Shown here piece after piece: positions 25,978 through 34,661 of a stretch of DNA of 36,521 nucleotides. The first letter of the stretch is position 1. Each line of letters starts with the position of its first letter. The notes beneath the pieces are model-generated. The model did no database searches, had not been told where the DNA came from, and worked only from the letters and a program-made list of their open reading frames with translations. The translations under genes and the position numbers were made by a program. Origin of the DNA: Promethearchaeota archaeon (GTDB taxonomy: Archaea; Asgardarchaeota; Lokiarchaeia; Sigyniarchaeales; SOKP01). The stretch is from positions 1 to 36,521 of the forward strand of contig JAGXOA010000141.1 in NCBI GenBank assembly GCA_019894715.1, in the 5' to 3' direction.

Positions 25978-26586
25978 ATGCAGAGAAAAGAAAAAAATAG
26001 TGATGTTGAAAATTTAACAAATATCTTATCTTCAATTCAAAATCTCTATTATAAGAAAAGAGAACAATTGGAAGAACTTCAGACAGAAATAACTGAATTA
26101 AAAGAAATATTGAATTATCTCACCAAATTTATCACAACCAAATCATTCCATAGTGCTAAAGAAGTCTATTTAGAACTTAATAATGAACAAGAAATACATC
26201 AAGAAGAAAGATATTTTAATACAGATATAACCCAAGATAAAGTTAAAGGAACAAAAATTAAAAGAAAGATTTTCTCAAAAGGGAGCGAAAAAGAAGGAGA
26301 ATTATTATGTGTCTTAAATTTAATTGACATGAATGAGTTAGAAATTAAATTAATCAATCCATTAAGACATAACATCAGAGAAATATCTGAAAAATTTATT
26401 AAAATATTTTTAAAGGGAGCATTAATAAAAATTAAAGAAAAAAATAACGAATTAGTCCTAAAATATGAATATTTTAGGAATACTGATATTATCGAAAAAA
26501 TTAATATTGAGAATTTAAAGTCAATAAAGGATTATGATTTGATAACCTTAAAAATAAAAGAATTATTAATTGAAGAAAAAGCTTAA
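25978..26586 (+). CDS. Coiled-coil protein with a C-terminal alpha-beta domain, unknown function
   Basis: The 202-residue protein begins with a coiled coil (about residues 10-55, heptads through LSSIQNLYYKKREQLEELQTEITELKEIL). A polar linker follows, then a folded domain from about residue 105 (EGELLCVLNLIDMNELEIKLINP) to the end, of mixed strand and helix. No known family is recognised. It is the first gene of a same-strand group of three that ends in a small GTPase (gaps of 80 and 46 bp). A role as adaptor or effector of that GTPase is a guess from context. Confidence 0.6.
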   Translation: MQRKEKNSDVENLTNILSSIQNLYYKKREQLEELQTEITELKEILNYLTKFITTKSFHSAKEVYLELNNEQEIHQEERYFNTDITQDKVKGTKIKRKIFSKGSEKEGELLCVLNLIDMNELEIKLINPLRHNIREISEKFIKIFLKGALIKIKEKNNELVLKYEYFRNTDIIEKINIENLKSIKDYDLITLKIKELLIEEKA

Positions 26587-26666
26587 TTTTGATTAATTTC
26601 TAAATATTGTAAAGAATAAAAATTAATAAATTTGTAATCTTTATTATCTATATATAATGAAAGAGT

Positions 26667-27494
26667 GTGTCTTATTTGGCGAAAAAGAAAAAAAAATGGC
26701 TAATAATGCCTAAAATTCATTCAAAGTTCAATACACCTGAATTAGAAGAAAGTTTAATAGCGAAAGCAAATACATTTTTAACAGATAAGGAAAGAGTAGC
26801 CCCTTCTTTTATTTTCTTATCTGGTGGATTTTTTGATGTTCAAGGTTTTGCTTATTCTGCCTTACGTGGTTGGAAAGGTGCCGCTAAACCATCAACTTCT
26901 GATGTCAGTGGTAGAAGACCTCTTATAGAAGCAACTTTTGCTTCTTTATCCGTATATCTAAGTTCTCTATTGTCTCTACAATCTGATTTTTATTTTGCTT
27001 ACGAAGAAATAAAAGAAATTTTATTAGAAAAAAAAAGAGAGGATTTATGGGCAATAATTTCTGAAAAACTTCCCTTTATATCATTACCTCCTAGAGAGAT
27101 GTTTGGCAAACAATCATCACCTATTTCACCTTACTTTGTAATAAAACAAGATGATGAACTCACTTTAGGTGAACTTTATCCTTCTGTGTATCTTACAAAT
27201 ATAATCAAATCAATAAAGTCACGATTTTTTATATTTTTCCAGTATGAAGGATATACTGCATTTGGATTCTTCAATTCTTTACCTCCATTAAAGAATTTTG
27301 GATTTGAAAAGTCAATAAGCAAATTTGAGAAGGAATCAACACCTGAGAATATTATTGCTTATTCTAAAAAAGCTAAAAATCTTAAAGAAGTCCTAATTGC
27401 ATTAATTCATTCACATAATAATGCATTTCTCGAACAATTTTTAATTGAAGATTATGAAACTCTTTTAAGAAAACTCCTAGGAGATGAATTATAA
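26667..27494 (+). CDS. Uncharacterised protein next to a small GTPase
   Basis: The start is uncertain: GTG 26667 (ORF track, 275 residues) or TTG 26676 (MAKKKKKW). The N-terminus has a lysine cluster (AKKKKKWLIMPKIHSKFNTPELEES), which could hold an acidic partner or membrane surface. Then comes a glycine/aromatic stretch (SFIFLSGGFFDVQGFAYSALRG), a helix-rich middle and the segment LGELYPSVYLTNIIKSIKSRFF. No catalytic motif or membrane span is clear, although SGGFFDVQGFAYSALRGWKGA is unusually hydrophobic and aromatic. No known family is recognised. It is likely cotranscribed with its two neighbours. Confidence 0.6.
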   Translation: MSYLAKKKKKWLIMPKIHSKFNTPELEESLIAKANTFLTDKERVAPSFIFLSGGFFDVQGFAYSALRGWKGAAKPSTSDVSGRRPLIEATFASLSVYLSSLLSLQSDFYFAYEEIKEILLEKKREDLWAIISEKLPFISLPPREMFGKQSSPISPYFVIKQDDELTLGELYPSVYLTNIIKSIKSRFFIFFQYEGYTAFGFFNSLPPLKNFGFEKSISKFEKESTPENIIAYSKKAKNLKEVLIALIHSHNNAFLEQFLIEDYETLLRKLLGDEL

Positions 27495-27540
27495 TAAAAA
27501 ATAAAAAAAACTTTCTAAAACAATTGGATGTGATTCTTTA

Positions 27541-28188
27541 ATGGTTAATATTGGTTTGTTAGGGGATGTGTCTGTTGGAAAAACATCACTATTACGACTT
27601 TTTGTAAAATATTTAAATAAAGGGGATATTGAAAAAGTTGAAGGTGGTCGTAGATGTACTATTATTAAGACTGACTTTTCAGGAGAGGCTACATTACCTG
27701 AAGGTGATAAAAAGAATAAGCTTAATGAAAAAGAAACTAAAACAATCCACCCAAATAGAGTTGTTTTTAGGGAAGATGTTACTAATAAAGCACATACTAT
27801 TTTTGCTCCCGGAGGAGACTCTTCACGAGCCGTAGTTAAAATGGGTATTATTACAATCAGCAGAATAGCAACGCAGATAGTTGCTGTTTTTTCATGTGAT
27901 AGACCAATTGAAAAACAATTTGAATTTTTCAATGATATAAGATTCTTTCCAAGTTCAATTTTCTGCGCTGTAAATAAAATTGATCTTTTAGATGGAGATC
28001 GCGAAAAACGAGTTGAAGTTATAAAATCAAAAATTTCGAAATTCTTTAATGAAAGAAAAATAGAAATAAAGAACTATTTTATGACATGTGGAGAGAAAAT
28101 AGAAGGATTTGGAGAAAATGAGACATATAATAACCACGTAGCTGAAATGATCTTAAGTATAACTACTGAAAATAAAATCTTAATTTAA
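27541..28188 (+). CDS. Small GTPase with a non-canonical G3 (APGG) motif
   Basis: The 215-residue protein starts with the P-loop GLLGDVSVGKTSLLRLF (G1, GxxxxGKT, residues ~5-21). The G3 position reads FAPGGDSSR (near residue 88) where Ras-like proteins have DxxGQ, reminiscent of the diverged TVPGQ of MglA and the APG forms of archaeal Arf-like proteins. G4 is intact as NKIDLL (near residue 144). An insert of about 25 charged residues lies between the switch I region (near residue 41) and G3. There is no C-terminal lipidation cysteine. With the catalytic glutamine replaced by Gly, hydrolysis probably needs a partner protein. It converges on the SMC operon. Confidence 0.8.
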   Translation: MVNIGLLGDVSVGKTSLLRLFVKYLNKGDIEKVEGGRRCTIIKTDFSGEATLPEGDKKNKLNEKETKTIHPNRVVFREDVTNKAHTIFAPGGDSSRAVVKMGIITISRIATQIVAVFSCDRPIEKQFEFFNDIRFFPSSIFCAVNKIDLLDGDREKRVEVIKSKISKFFNERKIEIKNYFMTCGEKIEGFGENETYNNHVAEMILSITTENKILI

Positions 28189-28211
28189 ATTTACTTATAC
28201 CATATTTTCGA

Positions 28212-28736
28212 TCAATTAGATGTTTCCTTAGGCTTAATTTCATTTGATTTTAGTTTCAATGAAAGTTTTGTAAATAATTTTTGAAGATCTAATTGATAAC
28301 CAATTAAAGGAGTTAATCGTACTTCGTTTGTCTTTTCATCTGTTTCAATGTATCCTTCTTCTTGTAAGATTTTTAAATCATCTAAAATATCTTTTTTTTT
28401 CCTTAATTCTTTAATTTCCTTTACTCTAGCAACTCCTGAATTTGAGTAGGTGCATATAATAACACAGAATAATGTTGCAGCTAATTTAGCTTGACCTTTA
28501 AATGGATTTGCAGCAACTAAGTTTGACATTTCATCATCATAAGATATAAACCAATGATCATCTAAGGGATTAAATCTTATGTAAAGGCCAAGAGTCTCAA
28601 TATATTTAGATAAATTTGTTATTAATTCTTGGAAATATATTGATTCATTTCTACCCTTTACTTGAAATACTTCAATTATCTCTTCTTTAGTTGCTCCCAT
28701 CTGATATTTATTTTTCTTTTTACTTAAATAATACAT
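28212..28736 (-). CDS. ScpB-like KITE protein of the SMC operon
   Basis: The 174-residue protein fits the tandem winged-helix plan of ScpB and its eukaryotic relatives Nse1/Nse3 (KITE proteins), which bind the kleisin bridge of SMC complexes. The first winged helix spans about residues 15-75 (EEIIEVFQVK..., then LGLYIRFNPLDDHWFISYDDE, compare the ScpB strand that follows rG..i). The second begins AKLAATLFCVIICTYSNSGVARVKEIKELRKKKDILDDLKILQEEGYIE, in the place of ScpB's LaiIAY.qPv.r.eIe..RG. The start may instead be the ATG 36 bases further in (MGATKEE). It is the last gene of the operon, 32 bp after the kleisin. Similarity is weak, so the call leans on context. Confidence 0.65.
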   Translation of the reverse strand: MYYLSKKKNKYQMGATKEEIIEVFQVKGRNESIYFQELITNLSKYIETLGLYIRFNPLDDHWFISYDDEMSNLVAANPFKGQAKLAATLFCVIICTYSNSGVARVKEIKELRKKKDILDDLKILQEEGYIETDEKTNEVRLTPLIGYQLDLQKLFTKLSLKLKSNEIKPKETSN

Positions 28737-28768
28737 TAAAAACGATAATTGATTAATTTAGATCACCT

Positions 28769-29419
28769 TTATATATACAATATATCTGTTTCATGCTTAT
28801 ATTTTACTTCCTTGATTTGTAATAAATGAAGAAGATATACAAATTTTTCGTAGATTTCAATTTGATTTCCCATGCTATCGAAAATAGAATTAAAAGAACA
28901 AGGCAATTTTTTCTTAATTGTTTCGAGAAAATCATTCATTTTATCAGTAAATTTCTGGGTAGGTAATTCAAGAATAAAATTTTCTTTAACTTTCTCTCTT
29001 TTTAGATGTTCTATCACTATAGGTGGTATTCTATCACGACTTAATTTTATTTGACTTTGTTCTAAAAAATCATAAGAAAGTGATTGAAGTTGAAATGTTT
29101 TTATCCAACATTCATTAAAGAGTTCAATAATTTCTTTATCATCTGGATTAGATTTTAAGTATAAATCAAATTTCTTTTCATCTTCCATAGAATTTAATAA
29201 ATCCTGAAATTCCTTAAATTTATCCTTGAGGAGTTCACAAGCATCAATATATACTTTGGAATACTTATCAATATTAGAAGTATTTAATGTATTTTTTAAA
29301 TCATTAAATATTGGTACAAGTTCTAAATCTAGAAGTGAAACTTTTCCCCTTTTAACATCTTCATATATTTCTCTAATTTTATCTTTGATCTCGTCTGATA
29401 GATCTTTAAATTCAATCAT
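28769..29419 (-). CDS. ScpA-like kleisin
   Basis: The 216-residue protein has the arrangement of a short archaeal kleisin. An N-terminal helical segment (YEDVKRGKVSLLDLELVPIFNDLKNTL, then KYSKVYIDACELLKDKFKEF) parallels the ScpA stretch with i.eg.iDp.DidI followed by A..Ll..Ks. The middle is variable, and the C-terminal winged helix (SIFDSMGNQIEIYEKFVYLLHLLQIKEVKYKHETDILYI) matches the ScpA end, where a short helix binds the SMC head. Kleisins bridge the two SMC heads to close the ring. The ATG directly abuts the TAA of the SMC gene, which implies strong translational coupling. Confidence 0.75.
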   Translation of the reverse strand: MIEFKDLSDEIKDKIREIYEDVKRGKVSLLDLELVPIFNDLKNTLNTSNIDKYSKVYIDACELLKDKFKEFQDLLNSMEDEKKFDLYLKSNPDDKEIIELFNECWIKTFQLQSLSYDFLEQSQIKLSRDRIPPIVIEHLKREKVKENFILELPTQKFTDKMNDFLETIKKKLPCSFNSIFDSMGNQIEIYEKFVYLLHLLQIKEVKYKHETDILYI

Positions 29420-32400
29420 TTAATACTCTTCATTATCTATAACTTTTGGTTCAAAAACGGTAGATATTTCTTCTTCTCCTACTCTTGCCACTCCTATTAA
29501 TTTTTCCGCCAGTCGATATAATGCATTTGAAGATTTTGGTAAAAACATAATCAATTGTATAGGATTATTCTTAAGAGTAGATTTTATTAATTCATATGAT
29601 ATTTCTGAATTCTTATCATCTAAAAACATAGATGCCTCATCAAACATACATAGAGGAGATGGTTTCATTTCTTGTAAGGAAAGTATTAAAGCAATTGCAA
29701 CCATAGATACTTGTCCTCCGCTTAAGGCAGTACAAGATAGCAATGGTTTGTTTGAAGTTGAAGCTTTAATATCTACTCCAAGTTCTTCAAATTCTCCAAT
29801 TAAAATCAAATCACAATATACTTGTATGTTTGTTTCATTAAACTTATTATTAATTTTATCTCTTAATTCCTTTAAAACATCTTGGAATTTATTATAGTAT
29901 GTTTTTTCTAATTCTTCTTCTGTTTTTATCGCAGCTCCAATATCACTTTCCATATCGTCTTGATTTTTTGATATTTTAGTTAAAGATGACATAATATAGT
30001 CTTTTTCAACTAAAATAGAATCATCTACATCATAATATTTAAGAAGATCTTTATCAATTTCATAGATATCTTCTTGAATCTTCTCAATTACTCTAGGTTT
30101 TATATTCTCTTTAGTTGAATCTCCTATTTGTGAATCAATTCTTTCTAAATCTTGGGTCTTATGAGATAGTTCTTGATTAACCTGATTTAAATTTATACTC
30201 TCTTGTTCTAATTTTAATTCCAATTCAATCCTTTTTTCATCTTGAATACTTTTAGCTTTTATATATTCATTTCTCTTTTCTTTATGATTTTTTATTTTAC
30301 TTTCTATCTCCTTGATATGATTTTCAACTAGCTCTATCTCTTTATAAATATCAAATGCATTTTTATCTGCATTTTTGAATTCTTCCTTTTTTGTTTCATG
30401 TGTTGATTCCAAAATATCTGATTGATTGTGAAGTTGGACTATATCTTGTCTGATACTATTAAGTAATTCTTTATTTTCATCTAATTTCTTTTCCCATTTT
30501 TTCTTTTGTCCATTTAAATCTAAAAGAATCGAAGGTATTTCTTTAATTCTTTCATTCCAACTGAAGAAATCTGGATCTTGTTGATCTTCTAAAGTCTTTA
30601 TTTTTAACTCTAAATTATTTATTTCTTCTAAATTTTCAATATTTAATTTTACTATTTCTCCCTTCTCTACATATAGATTATTTTTCTTAGTTGTAATTCT
30701 TCTTTTTTGCTTGTAATTATAAAATAGATCATTAAATATCTCTTTTTTTTTGTATAGATCTTTCTGAATGGTATCTAATTTAGATATTTTTTCTTTTAAT
30801 TCTGAGATTTTACTATTATAATTATCGATATCTATTTCTAATTGTTCAACTTGTTCTTTCTGAGTACCAGTACTTAATAATCCTTTCAATTTTTTAAGAT
30901 AAGGAGTTTCAAAAACATATTTATAAGAAATAATTTGTTCTCCCTTTAATGTTACACATCTACCTTTAAAATTAAATTTTTTATAGATGTCTTTTCCTGT
31001 TTTATAATCATTTACGACTAAACTATTCTTAACCTTGGAATAAATAACTTTTTTTACATTGATATCCATAGTTTTTATTAAATCAGCAAGATATCCAATC
31101 ACTCCTTCTGCTTCAAAATCCATTAATGGCTTAATTGGTGTTTTCTTAGGAACATAAATATTACAATAGGCATTATACTTATTCTTTAATCTTTTTAATA
31201 AGTCTAGCGTATCCCAATCATCTGCAACAAAACTATAGAGTAACTTTTCACCTAAAATTGATTCAATTGCATAGCTAAGCTCATCATCATATTTAATATA
31301 GTTAATAATTGGCCCAATGACTTTAAGGCCTCGTTTTTTAATCTCATCTTTTAAAATATTTACTTCAGTTGGTAAGATTAACTTTTGATGATTTAATGAA
31401 CTTTGTAGGCCTTTAAATTGTCTTAATACTTTTGTTCTCTGAATTTCTAATCGTTTTAAATTTTCTTCTAAGCTAAAAATCTCTCCTGTCTTTTTCTTTA
31501 GCTCAAAATCAAATTCACGTATTAAGTCTGTCGAAGGATTTTCTAAAAACCATTTATTCATATCTAATTTATGGTTAATATCTTTATAACTTTGGAATAA
31601 TTGATCAATCTGACTTTCTAAATCTTTAATTAATATTTCATTATCATTATTGTTTTTTTGTAGATTGTCTCTTTTAAATGTTAATTCATTATATTTATCT
31701 AAAAAATGTTTATTGGCTTCAATTCTGCTCATTAATTCTTTTTGTTCTTTAAATAGATTTTCAATCTCATTATCTATTTTTTCTTTTTCCGTTCTAATAT
31801 AATTTAAATCATTTAGTATTTTTTCATTTTGTTTAGTTTGTTTTTTTATTTGTTTTTTAAGATTTTCAATCTTTTCAGAAATTTCATCTAGCTCTTGTTT
31901 CATTTTTACCTTTTCATTTTGCCACTTTTTGATTTTTTTGGAAATATCTTCTTTTTTATAATTATTTTCACCCAATTCTCTGGAGAGGTTGTTGATCTCA
32001 TCCTCAATACTATTTATTTCCAAATTAATTCTTTGAATTTGTTTAAAATTCAAATCCTGATCTTGTTTGTTTTTATGAATTTGATTCTTTAATTTTCTTA
32101 CTTCTTCAGTTAAATCTATTATCTCCAAAAGTAGTTTTTGTCTATTAGCTTGTAATAATTCATCTTCAAAGTCATTTTTTTTACTAATTAATTCCTTCTT
32201 TTTTTCTAATCTTTCTAGTTTTGGTTTAAGTAAGTCCATACTTGTACTAAGTGAATTCTTTCTCGTCTTAAGTGATATTAATTCATTATTTAAAGTTTGA
32301 ATATCTATTTTTTTTTCTAGGATTTCTTCCCTCAATTCTTTTAATCCTATTCCTTGCTCGAGAAAAGCACATAATTCTGTTGGTTTTAAATCCTTAATTG

Positions 32401-32884
32401 CATCAATATGTCCTTGACTTACAAATGCAAAATGATTATTTGGATTATAATTTAAACTAATTATTATATCTTGAATTACATTTGTTTTAACTCTAACAAA
32501 ATCCTTAGAACCTTTATCTTTTAATGAATAATAAGGAGAATGATCTTTTACCACAGTACGTCTGATCTCTATTGATTCTTTTCCATTTTTTATAGTCACT
32601 TCCACCATTGCATGATCTTGACCATGTCTTATAAAATCTGACCATTTTGGATATCTTAAATCACGTTCATTACTTCCCAAAACAAATTTTAATCCTTGAA
32701 AGATTGAAGTTTTACCAGACCAATTAGGCCCTAATACAATAATAAATTTTGAATCATCAAAATTAACTTCATCTCTTTTAAAAGATAGGAAATTCTCCAA
32801 TATTACTTTAGTAATGTGAACCTTTCCTTTTAGTAAAAATTTATCTTTCTTTTGTGCTGATTGTTCTTGTAATTGAACATTCAA
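29420..32884 (-). CDS. SMC ATPase with Smc5/6-like features
   Basis: The 1154-residue protein has head, long coiled coil, hinge, coiled coil, head. Walker A is GPNWSGKTS (residues 52-60; W replaces the usual G or A). FIRHGQDHAMVEVTI (84-98) and SQGHIDAIKDLKPTELCAFLEQGIG (156-180) resemble Smc5/Smc6 more than bacterial SMC. The hinge lies around 520-670 (VIGPIINYIKYDDELSYAIESILG) and lacks a Rad50 CxxC hook. The signature is ALSGGQ, and Walker B is LCMFDEASMFLDD. The strand after Walker B reads QLIMFLPKSS, like the TPK segment of Smc5, where canonical SMCs have ISHR. The start is TTG, with GAGGG upstream; no ATG is available. It compacts or tethers DNA together with the kleisin and KITE. Confidence 0.9.
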   Translation of the reverse strand: MNVQLQEQSAQKKDKFLLKGKVHITKVILENFLSFKRDEVNFDDSKFIIVLGPNWSGKTSIFQGLKFVLGSNERDLRYPKWSDFIRHGQDHAMVEVTIKNGKESIEIRRTVVKDHSPYYSLKDKGSKDFVRVKTNVIQDIIISLNYNPNNHFAFVSQGHIDAIKDLKPTELCAFLEQGIGLKELREEILEKKIDIQTLNNELISLKTRKNSLSTSMDLLKPKLERLEKKKELISKKNDFEDELLQANRQKLLLEIIDLTEEVRKLKNQIHKNKQDQDLNFKQIQRINLEINSIEDEINNLSRELGENNYKKEDISKKIKKWQNEKVKMKQELDEISEKIENLKKQIKKQTKQNEKILNDLNYIRTEKEKIDNEIENLFKEQKELMSRIEANKHFLDKYNELTFKRDNLQKNNNDNEILIKDLESQIDQLFQSYKDINHKLDMNKWFLENPSTDLIREFDFELKKKTGEIFSLEENLKRLEIQRTKVLRQFKGLQSSLNHQKLILPTEVNILKDEIKKRGLKVIGPIINYIKYDDELSYAIESILGEKLLYSFVADDWDTLDLLKRLKNKYNAYCNIYVPKKTPIKPLMDFEAEGVIGYLADLIKTMDINVKKVIYSKVKNSLVVNDYKTGKDIYKKFNFKGRCVTLKGEQIISYKYVFETPYLKKLKGLLSTGTQKEQVEQLEIDIDNYNSKISELKEKISKLDTIQKDLYKKKEIFNDLFYNYKQKRRITTKKNNLYVEKGEIVKLNIENLEEINNLELKIKTLEDQQDPDFFSWNERIKEIPSILLDLNGQKKKWEKKLDENKELLNSIRQDIVQLHNQSDILESTHETKKEEFKNADKNAFDIYKEIELVENHIKEIESKIKNHKEKRNEYIKAKSIQDEKRIELELKLEQESINLNQVNQELSHKTQDLERIDSQIGDSTKENIKPRVIEKIQEDIYEIDKDLLKYYDVDDSILVEKDYIMSSLTKISKNQDDMESDIGAAIKTEEELEKTYYNKFQDVLKELRDKINNKFNETNIQVYCDLILIGEFEELGVDIKASTSNKPLLSCTALSGGQVSMVAIALILSLQEMKPSPLCMFDEASMFLDDKNSEISYELIKSTLKNNPIQLIMFLPKSSNALYRLAEKLIGVARVGEEEISTVFEPKVIDNEEY

Positions 32885-32904
32885 ACTATTGGCCCTCTTT
32901 TTTT

Positions 32905-34134
32905 TTATTTTCCAAACGACTTTTTAATAAGATCAATTTTTTTTTTTGCTTTTTCTAAACTTATTTGTGCTTTTCCTGGTGGATCATTTAAAATGAAAGG
33001 ATATTTTGATAATAGTTTCCTATCAAGTTCTTCTAAATGTTCATTTTTAAAGAGTTTATCAATTATAATTACTAAATGATTATAATTTTCTGAAGCGGCA
33101 TTTTCATATAATTGATTTAGCATAAATTCAGAATATCTTTCTGACTTGATATTATCAATTAGATTTTTTACATCTTTACTATGATTACTTCCATTATTTG
33201 AATTATTATTATGATATATATGTTTAATTAACCCATTTTTTTTTTCTTTGTGATTATTATAATTATTTTTATGAAATGATGGAATAAATTCTCCTAATTC
33301 GATTATATTTTTTATAATCTCTGTAATTTCATTACTTTTTTTATTTAATTCTGAATTTAAATGATGTCTTAGAATAGCAATATCTATTAGTTTTTTAATT
33401 TCTTTTACTTCCCAGTTTTCTGTTATATCTGTTATTAGATCTATATCAAAAGTGATTTTGTTATTTTTTTCCATAAATGATTTTAAAATTTGAATTCGCT
33501 CAATTTTATTAATTATTGGTACTTTTATTAGAAAATCAAAAACTTCGAAAATTTCCCCTGAATTTTTTACAATTTCATTGTAATCATGATTTATCCAAAT
33601 TAACAAGATATTATTTTTTAAAAGTGTCTTTAAATTCTTTTTCTCGCGATAATAATAAACAAATTTATTTAATAAGTTTTCATCTCCATAAATCTCATTA
33701 AGTTTATGAGTTTGATCAATTAGAAGTATCTTTTTCTTTTTATTATCTACACTATCTTCTTCACTCTCATCAGTAGATTTAGAATTAAGAAGATTATCAA
33801 TATCACTTAAGATCTCAAAAAAATTTTCAAAAAATTCACTTGAATTTTCAATAATTGTTGACTCTTTTAGTTGTATTAATTTTACAAAGAAATTTGATGA
33901 AATTACATTTAAATAGTCTAAAATGTCTGTGCCTGGAAGGATATTTATTAGAAGACTTCCCTTTAAATCAACATAGCTATTTATTTCTAAATCCTTTGAA
34001 TCAGATAAGACTAGTTTTAAATAGTTTATGATTTCTTTATATTTTTCTCGAAGAAAAATATCTTCTTCTTTTAATTTTATATCCACTGGATTTACAATAT
34101 TAATATATTTTAACATTGTTTTTTTTACAGTCAT
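32905..34134 (-). CDS. Degenerate AAA+ ATPase-like protein heading the SMC operon
   Basis: The 409-residue protein keeps the layout of a classical AAA+ module (roughly residues 20-260) but has lost key residues. The Walker A place reads LLINILPGTDILDYL (about 61-75), lacking GKT. Walker B reads KILLIDQTH (135-143), with Q for the catalytic glutamate. The sensor 1 strand is LLIWINHD, then VFDFLIKVPIINKIERIQILKSFME (compare RFD..i.v..P....R..Il) and a lid helix EVKEIKKLIDIAIL. It is therefore probably unable to hydrolyse, or even bind, ATP and may be structural. A Asn/His-rich linker (about 300-325) leads to a C-terminal helical domain containing PPGKAQISLEKAKKKI. It lies 20 bp upstream of smc on the same strand. 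Confidence 0.65.
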   Translation of the reverse strand: MTVKKTMLKYINIVNPVDIKLKEEDIFLREKYKEIINYLKLVLSDSKDLEINSYVDLKGSLLINILPGTDILDYLNVISSNFFVKLIQLKESTIIENSSEFFENFFEILSDIDNLLNSKSTDESEEDSVDNKKKKILLIDQTHKLNEIYGDENLLNKFVYYYREKKNLKTLLKNNILLIWINHDYNEIVKNSGEIFEVFDFLIKVPIINKIERIQILKSFMEKNNKITFDIDLITDITENWEVKEIKKLIDIAILRHHLNSELNKKSNEITEIIKNIIELGEFIPSFHKNNYNNHKEKKNGLIKHIYHNNNSNNGSNHSKDVKNLIDNIKSERYSEFMLNQLYENAASENYNHLVIIIDKLFKNEHLEELDRKLLSKYPFILNDPPGKAQISLEKAKKKIDLIKKSFGK

Positions 34135-34407
34135 CTTCCAGATCTCACCATTTTTACATAAATCATTTCTGTATTAAATTAATGGAAATTTAAAATATTA
34201 AATTTTTTTATAAGTTTTAATTTAAAAACAGTGATAATTTTCTCAAATTATTTATTATCGACAAAAACTACCTATTATTACTTATTAATGACATTTAAAA
34301 AACTTAATTAAAATAAAATCAGAAATAAATTAGATAAAAAATCTATATTGTCAAAATTTCATAAATGATTTTTCAATAACTTTGAAAAATAAAATAAAAT
34401 AAAGTGT

Positions 34408-34500
34408 ATGATTGTGAGCCTTATTATAATTTTGGTTAGTTTTATTATCTTAATCGTAATATTTGTTATTTTTATATTCTATAAATGGTTATTGACCTGA
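34408..34500 (+). CDS. Single-span membrane microprotein 1 (30 aa)
   Basis: This ORF, absent from the track, reads M-I-V-S then a stretch of hydrophobic residues (LIIILVSFIILIVIFVIFIF) and ends YKWLLT. It is a single transmembrane helix with a short tail. A second ORF of the same design lies 160 bp downstream (34662). The ribosome-binding site is weak (AAAGTGT). Alone it would be easy to dismiss, because A+T-rich DNA often encodes hydrophobic runs; the similar neighbour raises the chance that it is real. Confidence 0.4.
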   Translation: MIVSLIIILVSFIILIVIFVIFIFYKWLLT

Positions 34501-34595
34501 ATTTATTATGTTTATTAACAGAAATTCATAAATTCTAATATAAATTCTATTTTTTGTTTATAATTTTATTATAAATATTTTTTCGAAACTTTTAT

Positions 34596-34619
34596 ATATC
34601 CAAGTATATATATGGATAT
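34596..34619. promoter_or_regulatory. Inverted repeat with embedded TATA upstream of microprotein 2
   Basis: ATATCCA (34596-34602) and TGGATAT (34613-34619) flank AGTATATATA. The TATA-like core inside the repeat suggests an operator that blocks promoter access. It lies 43 bases upstream of the 34662 start, and a further GTATATATA follows at 34624. Confidence 0.45.
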
Positions 34620-34661
34620 TGAAGTATATATATTAAAAAAAAAATATTGGAGTGATATAAA

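Noticed and set aside
27489-27932. 147-aa minus-strand ORF opposite the small GTPase
   Set aside because: The plus strand has intact G1 and G4 motifs; the antisense frame has no recognisable domain.
29420-32884. Calling the SMC protein Rad50
   Set aside because: The middle is an SMC hinge domain without a CxxC zinc hook, and kleisin-like and KITE-like genes follow.
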